Shown: positions 9,673 to 17,721, counted from the first letter of the stretch. The stretch is 64,000 bases of DNA from Micromonospora olivasterospora (GCF_007830265.1 NZ_VLKE01000001.1:4464001-4528000), one strand, 5' to 3'. A program made the numbers and translations. The notes: generated by a model not told the origin, from the letters alone.

Positions 9673-9772
9673 CCGCCCCCCGCCCCGCCCCGCCCCCGCC
9701 CCCCGCCCCCGCCCCCGCCCCCCGCCCCCGCCCCCCGCGCCCCCCGCCCCCCGCCCTCCCGCCCCCCGCCCC
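9673..9772. repeat. C-rich low-complexity tract
   Basis: About 100 bases are almost entirely CCCCGCC and CCCCCGCC units directly after the SGNH hydrolase stop. The complementary strand is G-rich and could form quadruplex structures. It is likely slippage-prone and hard to sequence. Confidence 0.8.
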
Positions 9773-9845
9773 CGCGATCTTGCACTTTCGGCCCCGACAA
9801 ACCGGGCGAACAGCTCATATCGAGGGCAGAAAGTGCAAGATCGCG
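9773..9845. repeat. Palindromic intergenic repeat (perfect 17-bp arms)
   Basis: CGCGATCTTGCACTTTC (9773-9789) and its exact complement (9829-9845) flank 39 bases. An imperfect relative lies at 903-970. It sits between the convergent SGNH hydrolase and TPR-protein genes, the typical setting of a REP-like element or a terminator carried by a non-autonomous mobile repeat. Confidence 0.75.
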
Positions 9846-9880
9846 GGGAACAGGGGCGGGGGCGGGGGGCGGGCGGTCGG

Positions 9881-11805
9881 TCAGCGGCGGCGGGTGCAGA
9901 TCTGGTCGGTCTGGCCGACCGTGTCGACCGACCAGACGACGGCGACCGTGAAGCAGTAGTCGTCGCTGCCGTTCAGGCCGTAGACCAGGTAGCTCGTGCT
10001 GCCCGCCGGCAGGGTCTCGAACGCGCGCGGCTGCTGCCCCGACGGGCCGCCCGCGATCACCACCGGCCCGCTCGCCCCGGGCGGGTACGTCCAACGCAGC
10101 GCGATGTTGTCCCGGTTGTCCCGCAGGGTGATCCCGCCGGGAGGCGTGCCCGGCGAGGCGGCGGCCTGCGGGCTGCCTGTCGGGCCGGGATTCGGCGCCG
10201 AGCCCGACGGCCGGGGCCTGCCGGAGCGGTCGCCGACGGCCCCGGACCGGTTCGCGGGCTGTCGACCCGGGCGACCCCGGCGACCACCGCCGCCGTGCCG
10301 AGCACCACCACGGCCACGCCGCCGACCAGCACGAGCGGGGTGAGTCGGCGCGGGGGCGGCGCGGGCGGGCGGGGGACCAGCACCGGGAGCAGCCGCGACG
10401 GCTCCGGCGGAGCCGCGGACGGGCGCACGGCCCGTACCCCCGTGCGCTCCGCGGCGCCGCCGGTCGGGGGCTGCCCGCCCCTGGCGGCAAGGCCGACCAC
10501 CCCGGGCGGCACCGCCCCCTCCGCGGGCCACCCGGGCCGGGACGCCCACCGGTCGTCGTCCGGCGCGTCGGGGCCATCCGGTGCGCCGTGCCGCCGCAGC
10601 CACGGGTCGCCGTCCTCGGCCGGCGCCGGGGCCTCCGGTGCGTCGTGCCGCCGCAGCCACGCGTCGTCGCCCCCGACGGCCGACGGGTCGTGCGCCGGCG
10701 GCCACGCGTCGTTGTCCCGCTCGGGCGTCGGATCGCCGGGCGTCGCCGGTGACCGCGGCCACGCCTCGTCGTCCCAGGCCGGCGCCGAGCCGTCGGGTGC
10801 CGGGTGCGACCGCGGCCACGCCTCGTCGTCCTGCCCGGTGGCCGGGTCGTCCGGGTCGGTGTGCCGCCCGAGCCGCGCGTCGTCCTCGCCGGTCCCGGGC
10901 GGGTCGTCCGCGCCGCCGTGCCCCGCCGAGGCCTCCGGGGGCAGGCGGGGCGTGGGGACTCCGGGCGGGTGCGGGTCGTCGTCCGCCGGCCACGTCGGCT
11001 GGTACGTCGGCGGTCCCTCGGCCGGCGGCGGCACCCGGGCCGCCGGCACCACGGGCGGTTCGCGCTCCGGCGGTACGGGCGGCGCCTCCGTTTCGGCCGG
11101 CCCGGGCCCGGCGCACACGTGGGCGGGGTTGGCCGCCGCCCGGGCCAGGGCCGACACCTGCACCGCGAGCGGGTCGTCCGGGGCGAGGTGCCGCCGGCAC
11201 AGCTCCCGGGCCAGGGCCAGGTTGTCGTGCGCCTCGGCGAACTCGCCGCAGTCGCGCCGCATCGACCCGAGCCGGGCCAGCATCTTGATCCCGCTGGGGT
11301 GCCCGTCGCCGTACACCTCGCGGTGCAGCTCCCAGGCGTCCTGCAGGCGATCCCGGGCCACCCGGCACTGGCCCCGGGCGTACTCCACGGTGGCCAGGTC
11401 GGCGTGGGCGGCGAGCACCCGCAGCGACTCCGGCCCGTCCGACGCGGTCAGCTCGATGATGACGTCGGCGTAGAGCCGGGCGGCGCGAGCGTAGCTGCCG
11501 ACCCGGTGCAGCACCGCTGCCAGGGTCGCCGCCGCCGACACCGTACGCGGGTCGGCCCGCCCGTGCAGGCGGGTCGCCGCCGCGTACGCGAAGGCGGCCC
11601 AGCCCCGTGCGGAGTGCGGCTCGCCGAGCGCGACCAGGACCCGGGCCTGGAGCCCGGCGGCGTCGGCCAGCTCGGGCGAGGCGCGCTCGGGGCGCGGGTC
11701 GGCGTCGCTGAGCGCGTCGGAGAGCAGCTGCTGCGCGCCGGCGAGGTCGCCGGCGGACACCAGGTGGCTCGCCTGGACAGTCAGATCACCGAAGCCGGAG
11801 GGCAC
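9881..11805 (-). CDS. TPR protein with acidic repeats, one membrane helix and C-terminal FN3-like domain (frameshifted)
   Basis: From the ATG at 11805 the first ~210 residues are tetratricopeptide repeats (ELHREVYGDGHPSGIKMLAR is typical of TPR_10/12). A Pro-rich linker and a run of degenerate ~19-residue acidic repeats carrying D-D/N-x-A-W-x-R follow. Next is a transmembrane helix (LTPLVLVGGVAVVVLGTAAVVAGVA, residues ~508-530). The outer part should be an FN3-like domain (NIALRWTYPPGASGPVVIAG to DDYCFTVAVVWS), but this lies in another frame ending at 9881. A one-base shift near 10205-10230, in G/C runs, separates the parts. Either a sequencing error or a truncating mutation is possible. Function unknown; the topology suggests a cytosolic scaffold tied to an external binding domain. 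Confidence 0.75.
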
Positions 11806-11865
11806 GCCCCATCGTGGCCGTCCCGCGACGATAAGTACAAGACCCGGACGATCGCGATTCGGTCG

Positions 11866-12315
11866 TCAACCGGTCAGGTGGTCCACCATGGTCTCGCTGA
11901 TTCGGCGCAGCTGGTCGACCTGGGCCGGGCTGAGCGCGTCGAACAGGTGCCGGCGTACCCCCTCGACGTGGCCGGGCGCGGCGGCGGCGAGCGCGGCGAA
12001 GCCGGCGTCGGTCAGTACGGCCACCTGCCCGCGCCGGTCGGTCGGACACGCCTCGCGCCGGACCCACCCGGACGCCTCCAGCCGGGTCGCCGCGTGCGAG
12101 AGCCGGCTGCGCGAGGAGCCGGTGGCGTCGGCGAGCTCGCTCATCCGCAGGCGCCGCCCGGGCGCCTCGGAGAGGCGGACCAGGACCTCGTAGTACGCGT
12201 GCGGCATCCCCGCGTCGCGCTGCAGCTCGCGGTCGAGGGTCTCCATGAGCGCACGGGTGGCGGTGAGGTACGCGCGCCAGGTGTGCTGCTCGTCGGCGTC
12301 CAGCCAGCGGGTCAT
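11866..12315 (-). CDS. MarR family transcriptional regulator
   Basis: About 149 residues from the ATG at 12315 (MTRWLDADEQHTWRAYLTAT). The winged helix is clear: LRMSELADATGSSRSRLSHA (helices 3-4), then ASGWVRREACPTDRRGQVAVLTDAG, in which DRRGQ is the wing. A dimerisation helix ends the protein. The ATG pair at 12322-12327 is part of a TATGAT -10 element, so the real start is 12315 and the mRNA is probably leaderless. The gene is divergent from a VOC-domain gene, with a palindrome between them that overlaps both promoters. It is therefore likely an autoregulator that also controls the neighbour. Confidence 0.9.
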   Translation of the reverse strand: MTRWLDADEQHTWRAYLTATRALMETLDRELQRDAGMPHAYYEVLVRLSEAPGRRLRMSELADATGSSRSRLSHAATRLEASGWVRREACPTDRRGQVAVLTDAGFAALAAAAPGHVEGVRRHLFDALSPAQVDQLRRISETMVDHLTG

Positions 12316-12322
12316 GACCGCC

Positions 12323-12350
12323 ATCATAGGACAAGTGGTTGAGCGTTCAA
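12323..12350 (-). promoter_or_regulatory. Promoter of the MarR gene (leaderless)
   Basis: On the minus strand, TTGAAC (12350-12345) and TATGAT (12328-12323) have a 16-bp spacer. Seven bases separate the -10 from the ATG at 12315, which places the transcription start at the start codon. Confidence 0.65.
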
Positions 12351-12353
12351 CCA
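12336..12353. promoter_or_regulatory. Palindromic operator between MarR and VOC genes
   Basis: TGGTTGA, four bases (GCGT), then TCAACCA. The site covers the -35 elements of both divergent promoters, as expected for a MarR-type repressor site. Confidence 0.65.
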
Positions 12354-12367
12354 GACCACGCTAGCGT
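12340..12367 (+). promoter_or_regulatory. Promoter of the VOC-domain gene (leaderless)
   Basis: TTGAGC (12340-12345), a 16-bp spacer and TAGCGT (12362-12367), seven bases before the ATG at 12375. Like the divergent promoter, it predicts a leaderless message. Confidence 0.6.
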
Positions 12368-12374
12368 GGACGCC

Positions 12375-12896
12375 ATGGGAATCCACCGCCTCAACCACGC
12401 CGTCCTCTACGTCGGTGACCTGGCCCGCAGCATCACCTTCTACCGTGACGTGCTCGGCTTCCGCGTGGTGCCGATGACCCCGGACGGGTTCCGCGGCGCC
12501 GCCTTCCTCCAGGCCCCCGGCTCCACCAACGACCACGACCTCGGCCTGTTCGAGGTCGGCCGGGGCGCCGGGCGCTCCACCGCCGGCCGGGCCACCGTCG
12601 GCCTCTACCACCTGGCCTGGGAGGTCGACACCCTCGACGAGCTGGCCGCCACCGCCGAGCGGCTGGCCGCTGCCGGCGCCCTGGTCGGCAGCTCCGACCA
12701 CGGCACCACGAAGAGCCTCTACGGGCAGGACCCGGACGGGCTGGAGTTCGAGGTCGTCTGGCTGGTCCCCGCCGACCGGCTCGACGACGCCGCGCTGGCC
12801 GCCCGCAAGCGCATCGGCCGGCTCGACCTCGACCGCGAGCGGCAGCGCTACGGCGGCCAGACCCGCGGCGGCATCGGGATCTCCGTACCGGCCTGA
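12375..12896 (+). CDS. VOC family protein (glyoxalase/extradiol dioxygenase fold)
   Basis: A 173-residue vicinal-oxygen-chelate protein. The first beta-alpha-beta unit is HRLNHAVLYVGDLARSITFY, whose HAVLYV carries the first metal His. LYHLAWEVDTLDELA carries the second His, and DPDGLEFEVVW holds the metal Glu. Members include catechol-2,3-dioxygenase-like and glyoxalase-like enzymes, and the substrate cannot be told. The extended C-terminus (RIGRLDLDRERQRYGG) is also seen in catechol dioxygenase-like members. Control by the divergent MarR protein suggests induction by an aromatic or electrophilic compound (inference). Confidence 0.88.
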   Translation: MGIHRLNHAVLYVGDLARSITFYRDVLGFRVVPMTPDGFRGAAFLQAPGSTNDHDLGLFEVGRGAGRSTAGRATVGLYHLAWEVDTLDELAATAERLAAAGALVGSSDHGTTKSLYGQDPDGLEFEVVWLVPADRLDDAALAARKRIGRLDLDRERQRYGGQTRGGIGISVPA

Positions 12897-12930
12897 CCGG
12901 CACGCGCCGGCGCGGCGACCGGGGTGCGGC

Positions 12931-13008
12931 GACCGGGGTGCGGCGCTGGCCCGGCGGATCGGGGGTGTGGCGACCGGGGTGCGGCGCTGGCCCGGCGGAT
13001 CGGGGGTG
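12931..13008. repeat. 41-bp tandem repeat, two copies plus a partial one
   Basis: The unit starting GACCGGGGTGCGGCGCTGG begins at 12931 and again at 12972. A partial copy precedes it at 12917. It fills the gap between the VOC gene and the next gene. Confidence 0.8.
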
Positions 13009-13048
13009 CGCCGTGCCCGGGCGCGCGCCGGTGCGGTAGAACGTCAGG

Positions 13049-13998
13049 ATGCCGACCGACGCCGTTGTCCGCGAGCTGCTCGTCCGCCAGCTCGACGCCT
13101 GGTTGCCGGCCGCGCGGCAGCGCGCCCGGCGGGCCACCCTCGCCCTGGCGTACGCCGGCAGCGACGACGGCGGCGCGGACGCTGCGCTGCGGGCGGTGGC
13201 GGCGTACGCCGACCGGCTGCACGGGTTCCGCCTGACCGTGCTGGTGCTCGCCCAGGGCACCGAGGACCTGCCCGCCCGGCTCGGCGCGGTCGAGGCGGCC
13301 CTCCCCGCCGAGGTGGCGGTGCATGTGATGCCCGGCGATCCGGCGCGGCTGCCGGTGGCGCTCAAGGCCGCCGGGGCGGCCGCCGCGCCGCTGCTCACCG
13401 TGGCCCACGGGGCGGCCCGGTGCCGGCCCTGCTCGCCGCCGCCCGCACCGGCCGCCCGGCTGACCTGCTGCTGGTGGCCGAGCCCGGCGCACCCCTGCGG
13501 CCGCGGCTGTCGGCGGCGGGCTTCCCGCTGGTCGCCGAGGCCGACCTGGTGGTGGGCCCCGCCTCGGACGCGGTCGTGCCGGCCCCGGAAACGCACGGCG
13601 CGCCGCCCGGTGGGTCCGTGCTGCGGCTCGCGTTCGCGACCGGGTCGGACCGGAGCCTGACGGCGTTCAAGGACGCGCTCTGGGTGGCCGGCGAGGTCGC
13701 TTCGGCCCGCTACCGGGACCCGGCCGACCCGGGCGGACCCGCCGTCGAGGTCTCGGCCGAGCCGGACGCGGATCCGCTCGGCCGGGAACTGCTCGCCGAA
13801 CTGGTCCGCACCGGTCCCCGTACGCTGACCGAGCTGCGCCGGCACACCCTCACCGAGACCCTCTACCGGGCGACGGACGCGACCCGGGCGGTAACCGCCC
13901 TGCTGGCCGCCGGTGCGGTGGCCCGAGACCCCGAGCACGGCCGGCTCGGCGGTGACGTGCTGATCATCGCCCGCCCGGGCGCCGGGTCAGCTGCCTGA
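13049..13998 (+). CDS. Hypothetical protein with winged-helix-like C-terminus (frameshifted)
   Basis: The ATG at 13049 (MPTDAVVRELLVRQLDAWLP) opens a coherent frame up to about 13420. The continuation (ALLAAARTGRPADLLLVAEP) lies in another frame that ends at 13998, so one base is lost or gained in GGTGCCGGCCC near 13420. The joined protein would be about 315 residues. The first half alternates hydrophobic strands and helices like an alpha/beta domain. The C-terminal ~70 residues (LVRTGPRTLTELRRHTLTET) resemble a winged helix. No family is recognised. The tail overlaps the convergent channel gene by 35 bp. Confidence 0.5.
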
Positions 13999-14485
13999 CC
14001 ACGAGGGAGACGCCGGTGGTGATCACCCCGATGCTGAACACCATCTGGAGGCTGACGACCACGCGGGCGAACTGCCCGTGGGCGTACACGTCGCCGTACC
14101 CGACGGTGGTCAGGGTGGCCAGCGCGAAGTAGAGCGCGTCGACCCGGGTGGCCAGGCCCACGAACTGGCCCGGCGCGGTCTGCGCGATGACGTAGTCGGC
14201 GAGCGCGAAGGTGAGCAGCCCGGCGACCAGGGCCACGGCGAGGTGGACCAGCGCGCGGACCGGCACCGTACCCGGGATCTCGGGCGCGGCGAGCTGTCGG
14301 CGTACCTGGGCCGTGACCAGCCAGGCGACGGTGAGCACCAGCGCGGCCGTCCCCGCCGCGCGCAGCATCAGCCGCAGCCCGTTCGGGTCCGACCGCACCG
14401 GCACCGCAAAGTAGGCCACCACCAGCAGCGCGCACGCCAGCGACGCCCGGCGGCGCTCACGTCGGTAGGGCCGCTGCGGGGTCAT
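13964..14485 (-). CDS. Potassium channel family protein
   Basis: A 173-residue membrane protein from the ATG at 14485. It has four hydrophobic helices (near residues 14-30, 38-58, 75-97 and 140-162) and a pore loop with the selectivity filter TLTTVGYGDVYA before the last helix. This is the ion-channel (Ion_trans_2) architecture. The protein has no RCK or cyclic-nucleotide domain, so gating is unknown. The longer open frame upstream runs into tandem repeats and is not used. The 3' end overlaps the convergent neighbour by 35 bp. Confidence 0.88.
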   Translation of the reverse strand: MTPQRPYRRERRRASLACALLVVAYFAVPVRSDPNGLRLMLRAAGTAALVLTVAWLVTAQVRRQLAAPEIPGTVPVRALVHLAVALVAGLLTFALADYVIAQTAPGQFVGLATRVDALYFALATLTTVGYGDVYAHGQFARVVVSLQMVFSIGVITTGVSLVVRQLTRRPGGR

Positions 14486-14603
14486 GGGGCGATTGTGCGC
14501 CCGGCCGCCGCGGCGGGCCGGCCCTTCGGCCGACCCTGCTTGGGGCCGCCCTTCGGCGCGGGGGGAGGGGGGCGTCCGGCCCGGCCGGCCGGCGTCGGCG
14601 CGC

Positions 14604-14755
14604 AGGGCGCGCCAATACGTCGGGGCGGGGCCGAAGGGCCGGGGCCGGACCGTGGGGCGCGCCAATATGTCGGGGCGGGGCCGAAGGGCCGGGGCCGGAC
14701 CGTGGGCGCGCCAATATGTCGGGGCGGGGCCGAAAGGCCGAGGCCGGACCGTGGG
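14604..14755. repeat. 49/50-bp tandem repeats carrying GGCGCGCC
   Basis: Three consecutive units each begin GGCGCGCCAATAYGTCGGGG and end GGCCGGACCGTGG, with period 50 then 49. A decaying series of shorter GGACCGTGGGGCG units continues to about 14830. No coding sense is apparent in the 375-bp gap between the channel gene and the DUF4236 gene. Confidence 0.85.
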
Positions 14756-14860
14756 GCGGACCGTGGGGCGGGGCCGGACCGTGGGCGGGGCGGAATGGGG
14801 CGGGCCGGAACGTGGGGCGGGGCGGGTCGACCAACCGGCGCCCGCCCCACGTTCCGGGCG

Positions 14861-15040
14861 TCACGCCCGGGACTTGTCCTGCTTCCACGACAGCGGACCC
14901 GGCAGGTCGACGCGGTGCGCCCGGGTCCGCGAGTTCCAGGACCATCTGCCGATCTTCACGCTCCACGAGGAGAACCCGTTCTCGGTGAAGTTCAGGACGA
15001 GCGGGCCGAACTTCTGACGCTTGCGGAACATCAGGCCCAT
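14861..15040 (-). CDS. DUF4236 domain small protein
   Basis: A 59-residue protein from an ATG preceded by GGGAGG. It begins MGLMFRKRQKFGPLVLNFTE and continues NGFSSWSVKIGRWSWN, ending in VDLPGPLSWKQ. This follows the DUF4236 pattern: FRKR-x-KFGP near the start, a serine/glycine beta segment and a (L)PGxG/PLS-type turn near the end. Function is unknown; in other bacteria the domain occurs in small stand-alone proteins and at the N-terminus of larger ones. Confidence 0.75.
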   Translation of the reverse strand: MGLMFRKRQKFGPLVLNFTENGFSSWSVKIGRWSWNSRTRAHRVDLPGPLSWKQDKSRA

Positions 15041-15160
15041 CGCCGGGCCTCCCTTCGTCACCTTTTCCCTGTCGTGTCGGGATCGGACATGCCCGGAACG
15101 GCGATTCGTGAAACTCGCGGGCGTCCGCACTGGACCGCGGCGCCGCCCAGGCCGCAGAAT

Positions 15161-15177
15161 CCTACTTATCAGGTAGG
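15161..15177. promoter_or_regulatory. Inverted repeat, candidate Rrf2-type operator
   Basis: CCTAC, seven bases (TTATCAG), then GTAGG. It lies about 210 bp before the flavin reductase gene, and an Rrf2 family regulator gene is encoded just beyond that gene. CCTAC/GTAGG arms with a short AT-containing centre resemble sites reported for actinobacterial Rrf2 sulfur regulators. The link is inference. The remainder of 15041-15387 holds no gene that I can support. Confidence 0.4.
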
Positions 15178-15387
15178 TTTTACCGGATGCTGGGTGCTGG
15201 TGAGGTGGTTCCCGGTATCGCGCAGGGCGGTCGGTCGATCGGAGGAGCATCGGATGGACAGTCGCACGGTTGCCGGCGGCCGTAACGGTCAGCCGTGCCG
15301 GAGCGCTGACAGAGACAGCGGGGTGCGGCCAGGCCGCCCCCCGTCCCGCCGCAGCCCCGGGCGGTCCGCACCTGGAGAGGAAGACAC

Positions 15388-15908
15388 ATGACCGTGGTCG
15401 AGTTGCGCCCCGTCGACCGGGAGCTGTTTCGCGCCCTGTTGGCCCGGCAGGCGGCCACGGTCACAGTGGTCACCGCGCCGGGGTCGGCCGGCGGCCGGGG
15501 CTGGCCCCCGCTGCCCCGGTGGCGTGCACCGCCACCGCGCTGACCGCGGCGTCGCTGGAGCCGCCGCTGCTGTCGCTCTGCCTCGACCGGCAGCCGTCGA
15601 GCCGGCAGGCGATCGGACGCGCCGAGCACCTGGCGGTGCACCTGCTCCCCGCCGGGCAGCGCGGGGCGACCCGGCCCGTCGCCGCCGGTCACCTCGACCC
15701 GTTCGCCGCCGACCCGGGCTGGCAGCCGGGCCCGTTCGGCGTCCCACTGCTCGACGGGGCGCTCGCCGTGCTGCTCTGCCGGGCCGTGCAACAGGTGCCG
15801 GCGGGCGACCACACGCTGGTCCTCGCCGAGCCGCTCGCCCTCGGGACGGAGCAGAGGGAGGCGCGGGACCAGGCCTACGCCGCCGCGGTCGGCCGGTCGG
15901 ACCGCTGA
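15388..15908 (+). CDS. Flavin reductase-like (NADH:FMN) domain protein, frameshifted
   Basis: From the ATG at 15388 (GGAGAGGA upstream) the protein reads MTVVELRPVDRELFRALLAR with the family segment ATVTVVTAPG. The continuation (LAPAAPVACTATALTAASLE, then PPLLSLCLDRQPSS and AEHLAVHLLPAGQ) is in another frame up to 15908. The break lies in a GGCCGGCGGCC run near 15485-15500. Joined, it has about 173 residues, the size of flavin reductase-like proteins that supply FMNH2 to monooxygenases. Either a sequencing error or a recent null mutation would explain the break. The Rrf2 regulator gene converges on it. Confidence 0.7.
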
Positions 15909-15990
15909 CCGCCGCCATCCGCGGCGGCCGGGCCCGGCCGGGCGGGTCACTCGGTCATGCCGAGCGGTTTGGTGCACGGCGGGGCACCGG

Positions 15991-16446
15991 TCACCGGGGC
16001 TCCCAGGCGTCCGGGCGGGCGATCAGGCGGCGGATGTGCCCGGGCAGCCGGCCGCTGGCCAGCTCCGCGAGGCTCACCTCGTCGACCACCTGTCGCACCG
16101 CCGCCCGCACGGCCACCCAGAGCTGCGGCAGGTTCTCCGCCGCCCCCTCGTAGCTGGTCTCCTCGGGGCGCAGCCCGCGCACCCCGGCGAGCGGGCCGTC
16201 GACGGCACGCAGGACCGTCCCGATCGTGATCTCCCTCGGCGGTCGGGCCAGCGTGTAGCCGCCCTCGGCGCCCCGCTGCGCCCGCACGATCCCGGCCCGG
16301 CGCAGGTCAGCCAGGACCGCCTCCAGGAACTTGCGAGGCATGTCCTGCTCGCTGGCGATGGCCTGGGTGGACAGCAGTGAGGGGTACGCGGTGGCAAGGC
16401 TCAGCACTGCCCGTACCGCGTACTCGCCGCGCGCGGAGATCTGCAC
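15991..16446 (-). CDS. Rrf2 family transcriptional regulator
   Basis: A 151-residue protein beginning MQISARGEYAVRAVLSLAT, the standard Rrf2 start. The winged helix contains LSTQAIASEQDMPRKFLEAV and the wing RAQRGAEGGYTLARPPREIT. The three cysteines that bind Fe-S in IscR/NsrR are absent, so it belongs to the CymR-like branch that senses metabolites or acts through a partner. In actinobacteria such regulators often control sulfur or cysteine genes. The neighbouring flavin reductase, with a CCTAC/GTAGG palindrome upstream, is a candidate target. Confidence 0.9.
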   Translation of the reverse strand: MQISARGEYAVRAVLSLATAYPSLLSTQAIASEQDMPRKFLEAVLADLRRAGIVRAQRGAEGGYTLARPPREITIGTVLRAVDGPLAGVRGLRPEETSYEGAAENLPQLWVAVRAAVRQVVDEVSLAELASGRLPGHIRRLIARPDAWEPR

Positions 16447-16450
16447 GCTC

Positions 16451-17599
16451 TCATTCTGCCCGGCGGGCCCGCTCCGGCGGATCGGCGGGAGGCCGTGGCC
16501 GTACCATCCGGGCGGCCGACCCGGCCCCCGGCCCGCCGCCGGCCCCCGGTGCCCAGCTGCGCCCGTTCTGCGTCTTCCCGGCCGGCTGCGGCTCCCGCGC
16601 CCCGTGCGCCGGCCCGGCTGCCCTGTCCCGACCGTTGTTCGCCGCCCCTGCCGCCCCTGCCGCCCCTGCCGGCCCTGCCGCCCCTGCCGCCCCTGCCCGG
16701 CGGTCCCGGGCGGCCCGGAACGCGCCCGGGCTCACCCCCACCTCCCGGGTGAAGAACCGGCCGAAGTTCGTCGGTTCCGGGAAGCCGAGCCGGCGGCCGA
16801 TCCGGGCGATCGGCTCGTCGGTGGCCGCGAGCAGGCGGCGGGCCTCGAGGGCCACCCGCTCGTCGATCACCTGCTTGGCGCTGCGGCCGGTCACCGCCAG
16901 GCAGGCCCGGGTCAGGGTACGGACGGAGGAGCCCAGCCGGGCCGCGTAGTCCTCGACCCGCCGGGTGCGCTGGTAGCCGCGCTCGACCTCCCGGCACAGC
17001 CGCTCGAAGGTGTGGCTCTCAGCCCGCCGGCCGTCCCCGGGCGCGTCGGCCGGGTCGGGCGCAAGTAGCGCCAGCCGCAGCAGCAGCACGGCGAGCTGGT
17101 GGCGCAGCAGGGCGCGGGCGGCGGGCGCGTCCGGGTGCCGCCGGCAGTCCACCACCAGCTGGGTCACCTCGTTGATCATCGCGTCCTCGTCCTCGCCGGC
17201 CAGCTGCCGGTACGCCGGCAGGTCGTCCGCGTTCACCCCGAGGCCGCGCAGCGCGGCGGCCCGCCAGCGGACCACCACGGCGTCGAGCTGTGGCCCGACG
17301 CAGCGCAGCGCCTGACCGGGGCGGACCCGCAGCAGCGTGCCGGGCCGGCAGGGCAGCGGCCGGAAGTCCAGCTCGGCGGTGCCGTGGCCGCCGGTGACGA
17401 GAATCAGCAGGTCCGCGTCGAGCAGGACCGGCCGCCGCCAGCCGGCCGCCCCGGCGAGGTCGCCGAGGGCCAGGGTGTCGAGATCCGCCGACCGGCACGC
17501 CAGGTCGTCGCCCGACGGCGGCGCGGCGTGGCTCGGCCGTTCGGCGGGGGTCGCCAGGTCGGGACGGGTTGCCGGGGAGAGCTGACCGGTGGAGACCAT
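16451..17599 (-). CDS. AraC family transcriptional regulator with unusual low-complexity tail
   Basis: A 382-residue protein from the ATG at 17599. Residues ~30-200 form the cupin-like AraC-binding domain (AELDFRPLPCRPGTLLRVRP). The HTH_18 domain is at ~220-320: two helix-turn-helix units, VEDYAARLGSSVRTLTRAC and EPIARIGRRLGFPEPTNFGR, then FFTREVGVSPGAFRAARD. The protein should end here. Instead it continues with GAAGAAGPAGAAGAAGAA-type repeats, encoded by 9-bp CTGCCGCCC tandem units at 16640-16700, and a basic tail ending five bases from the Rrf2 gene. The tail may be the product of repeat slippage. The target is unknown; the divergent SDR gene is a candidate. Confidence 0.85.
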   Translation of the reverse strand: MVSTGQLSPATRPDLATPAERPSHAAPPSGDDLACRSADLDTLALGDLAGAAGWRRPVLLDADLLILVTGGHGTAELDFRPLPCRPGTLLRVRPGQALRCVGPQLDAVVVRWRAAALRGLGVNADDLPAYRQLAGEDEDAMINEVTQLVVDCRRHPDAPAARALLRHQLAVLLLRLALLAPDPADAPGDGRRAESHTFERLCREVERGYQRTRRVEDYAARLGSSVRTLTRACLAVTGRSAKQVIDERVALEARRLLAATDEPIARIGRRLGFPEPTNFGRFFTREVGVSPGAFRAARDRRAGAAGAAGPAGAAGAAGAANNGRDRAAGPAHGAREPQPAGKTQNGRSWAPGAGGGPGAGSAARMVRPRPPADPPERARRAE

Positions 17600-17709
17600 C
17601 GTCTGCGACGGTAGCCCGGGTCCGGCGCACTCGCATTTCGGCCGAGCGGGCGGCCGGGAGCGGGCGTCTTGCGACCGCGCCTTGTGGGGCCGCCGCGACC
17701 CGGTTACGT

Positions 17710-17721
17710 TACCGATCGGTA
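17710..17721. promoter_or_regulatory. Palindromic operator candidate
   Basis: TACCGATCGGTA is a perfect 12-bp palindrome in the intergenic region between the AraC gene (minus) and the SDR gene (plus). TetR-type regulators of fatty acid and acyl-CoA genes in actinobacteria use similar TTACCG/CGGTAA sites, so control by an unlinked TetR protein is possible. Confidence 0.4.
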
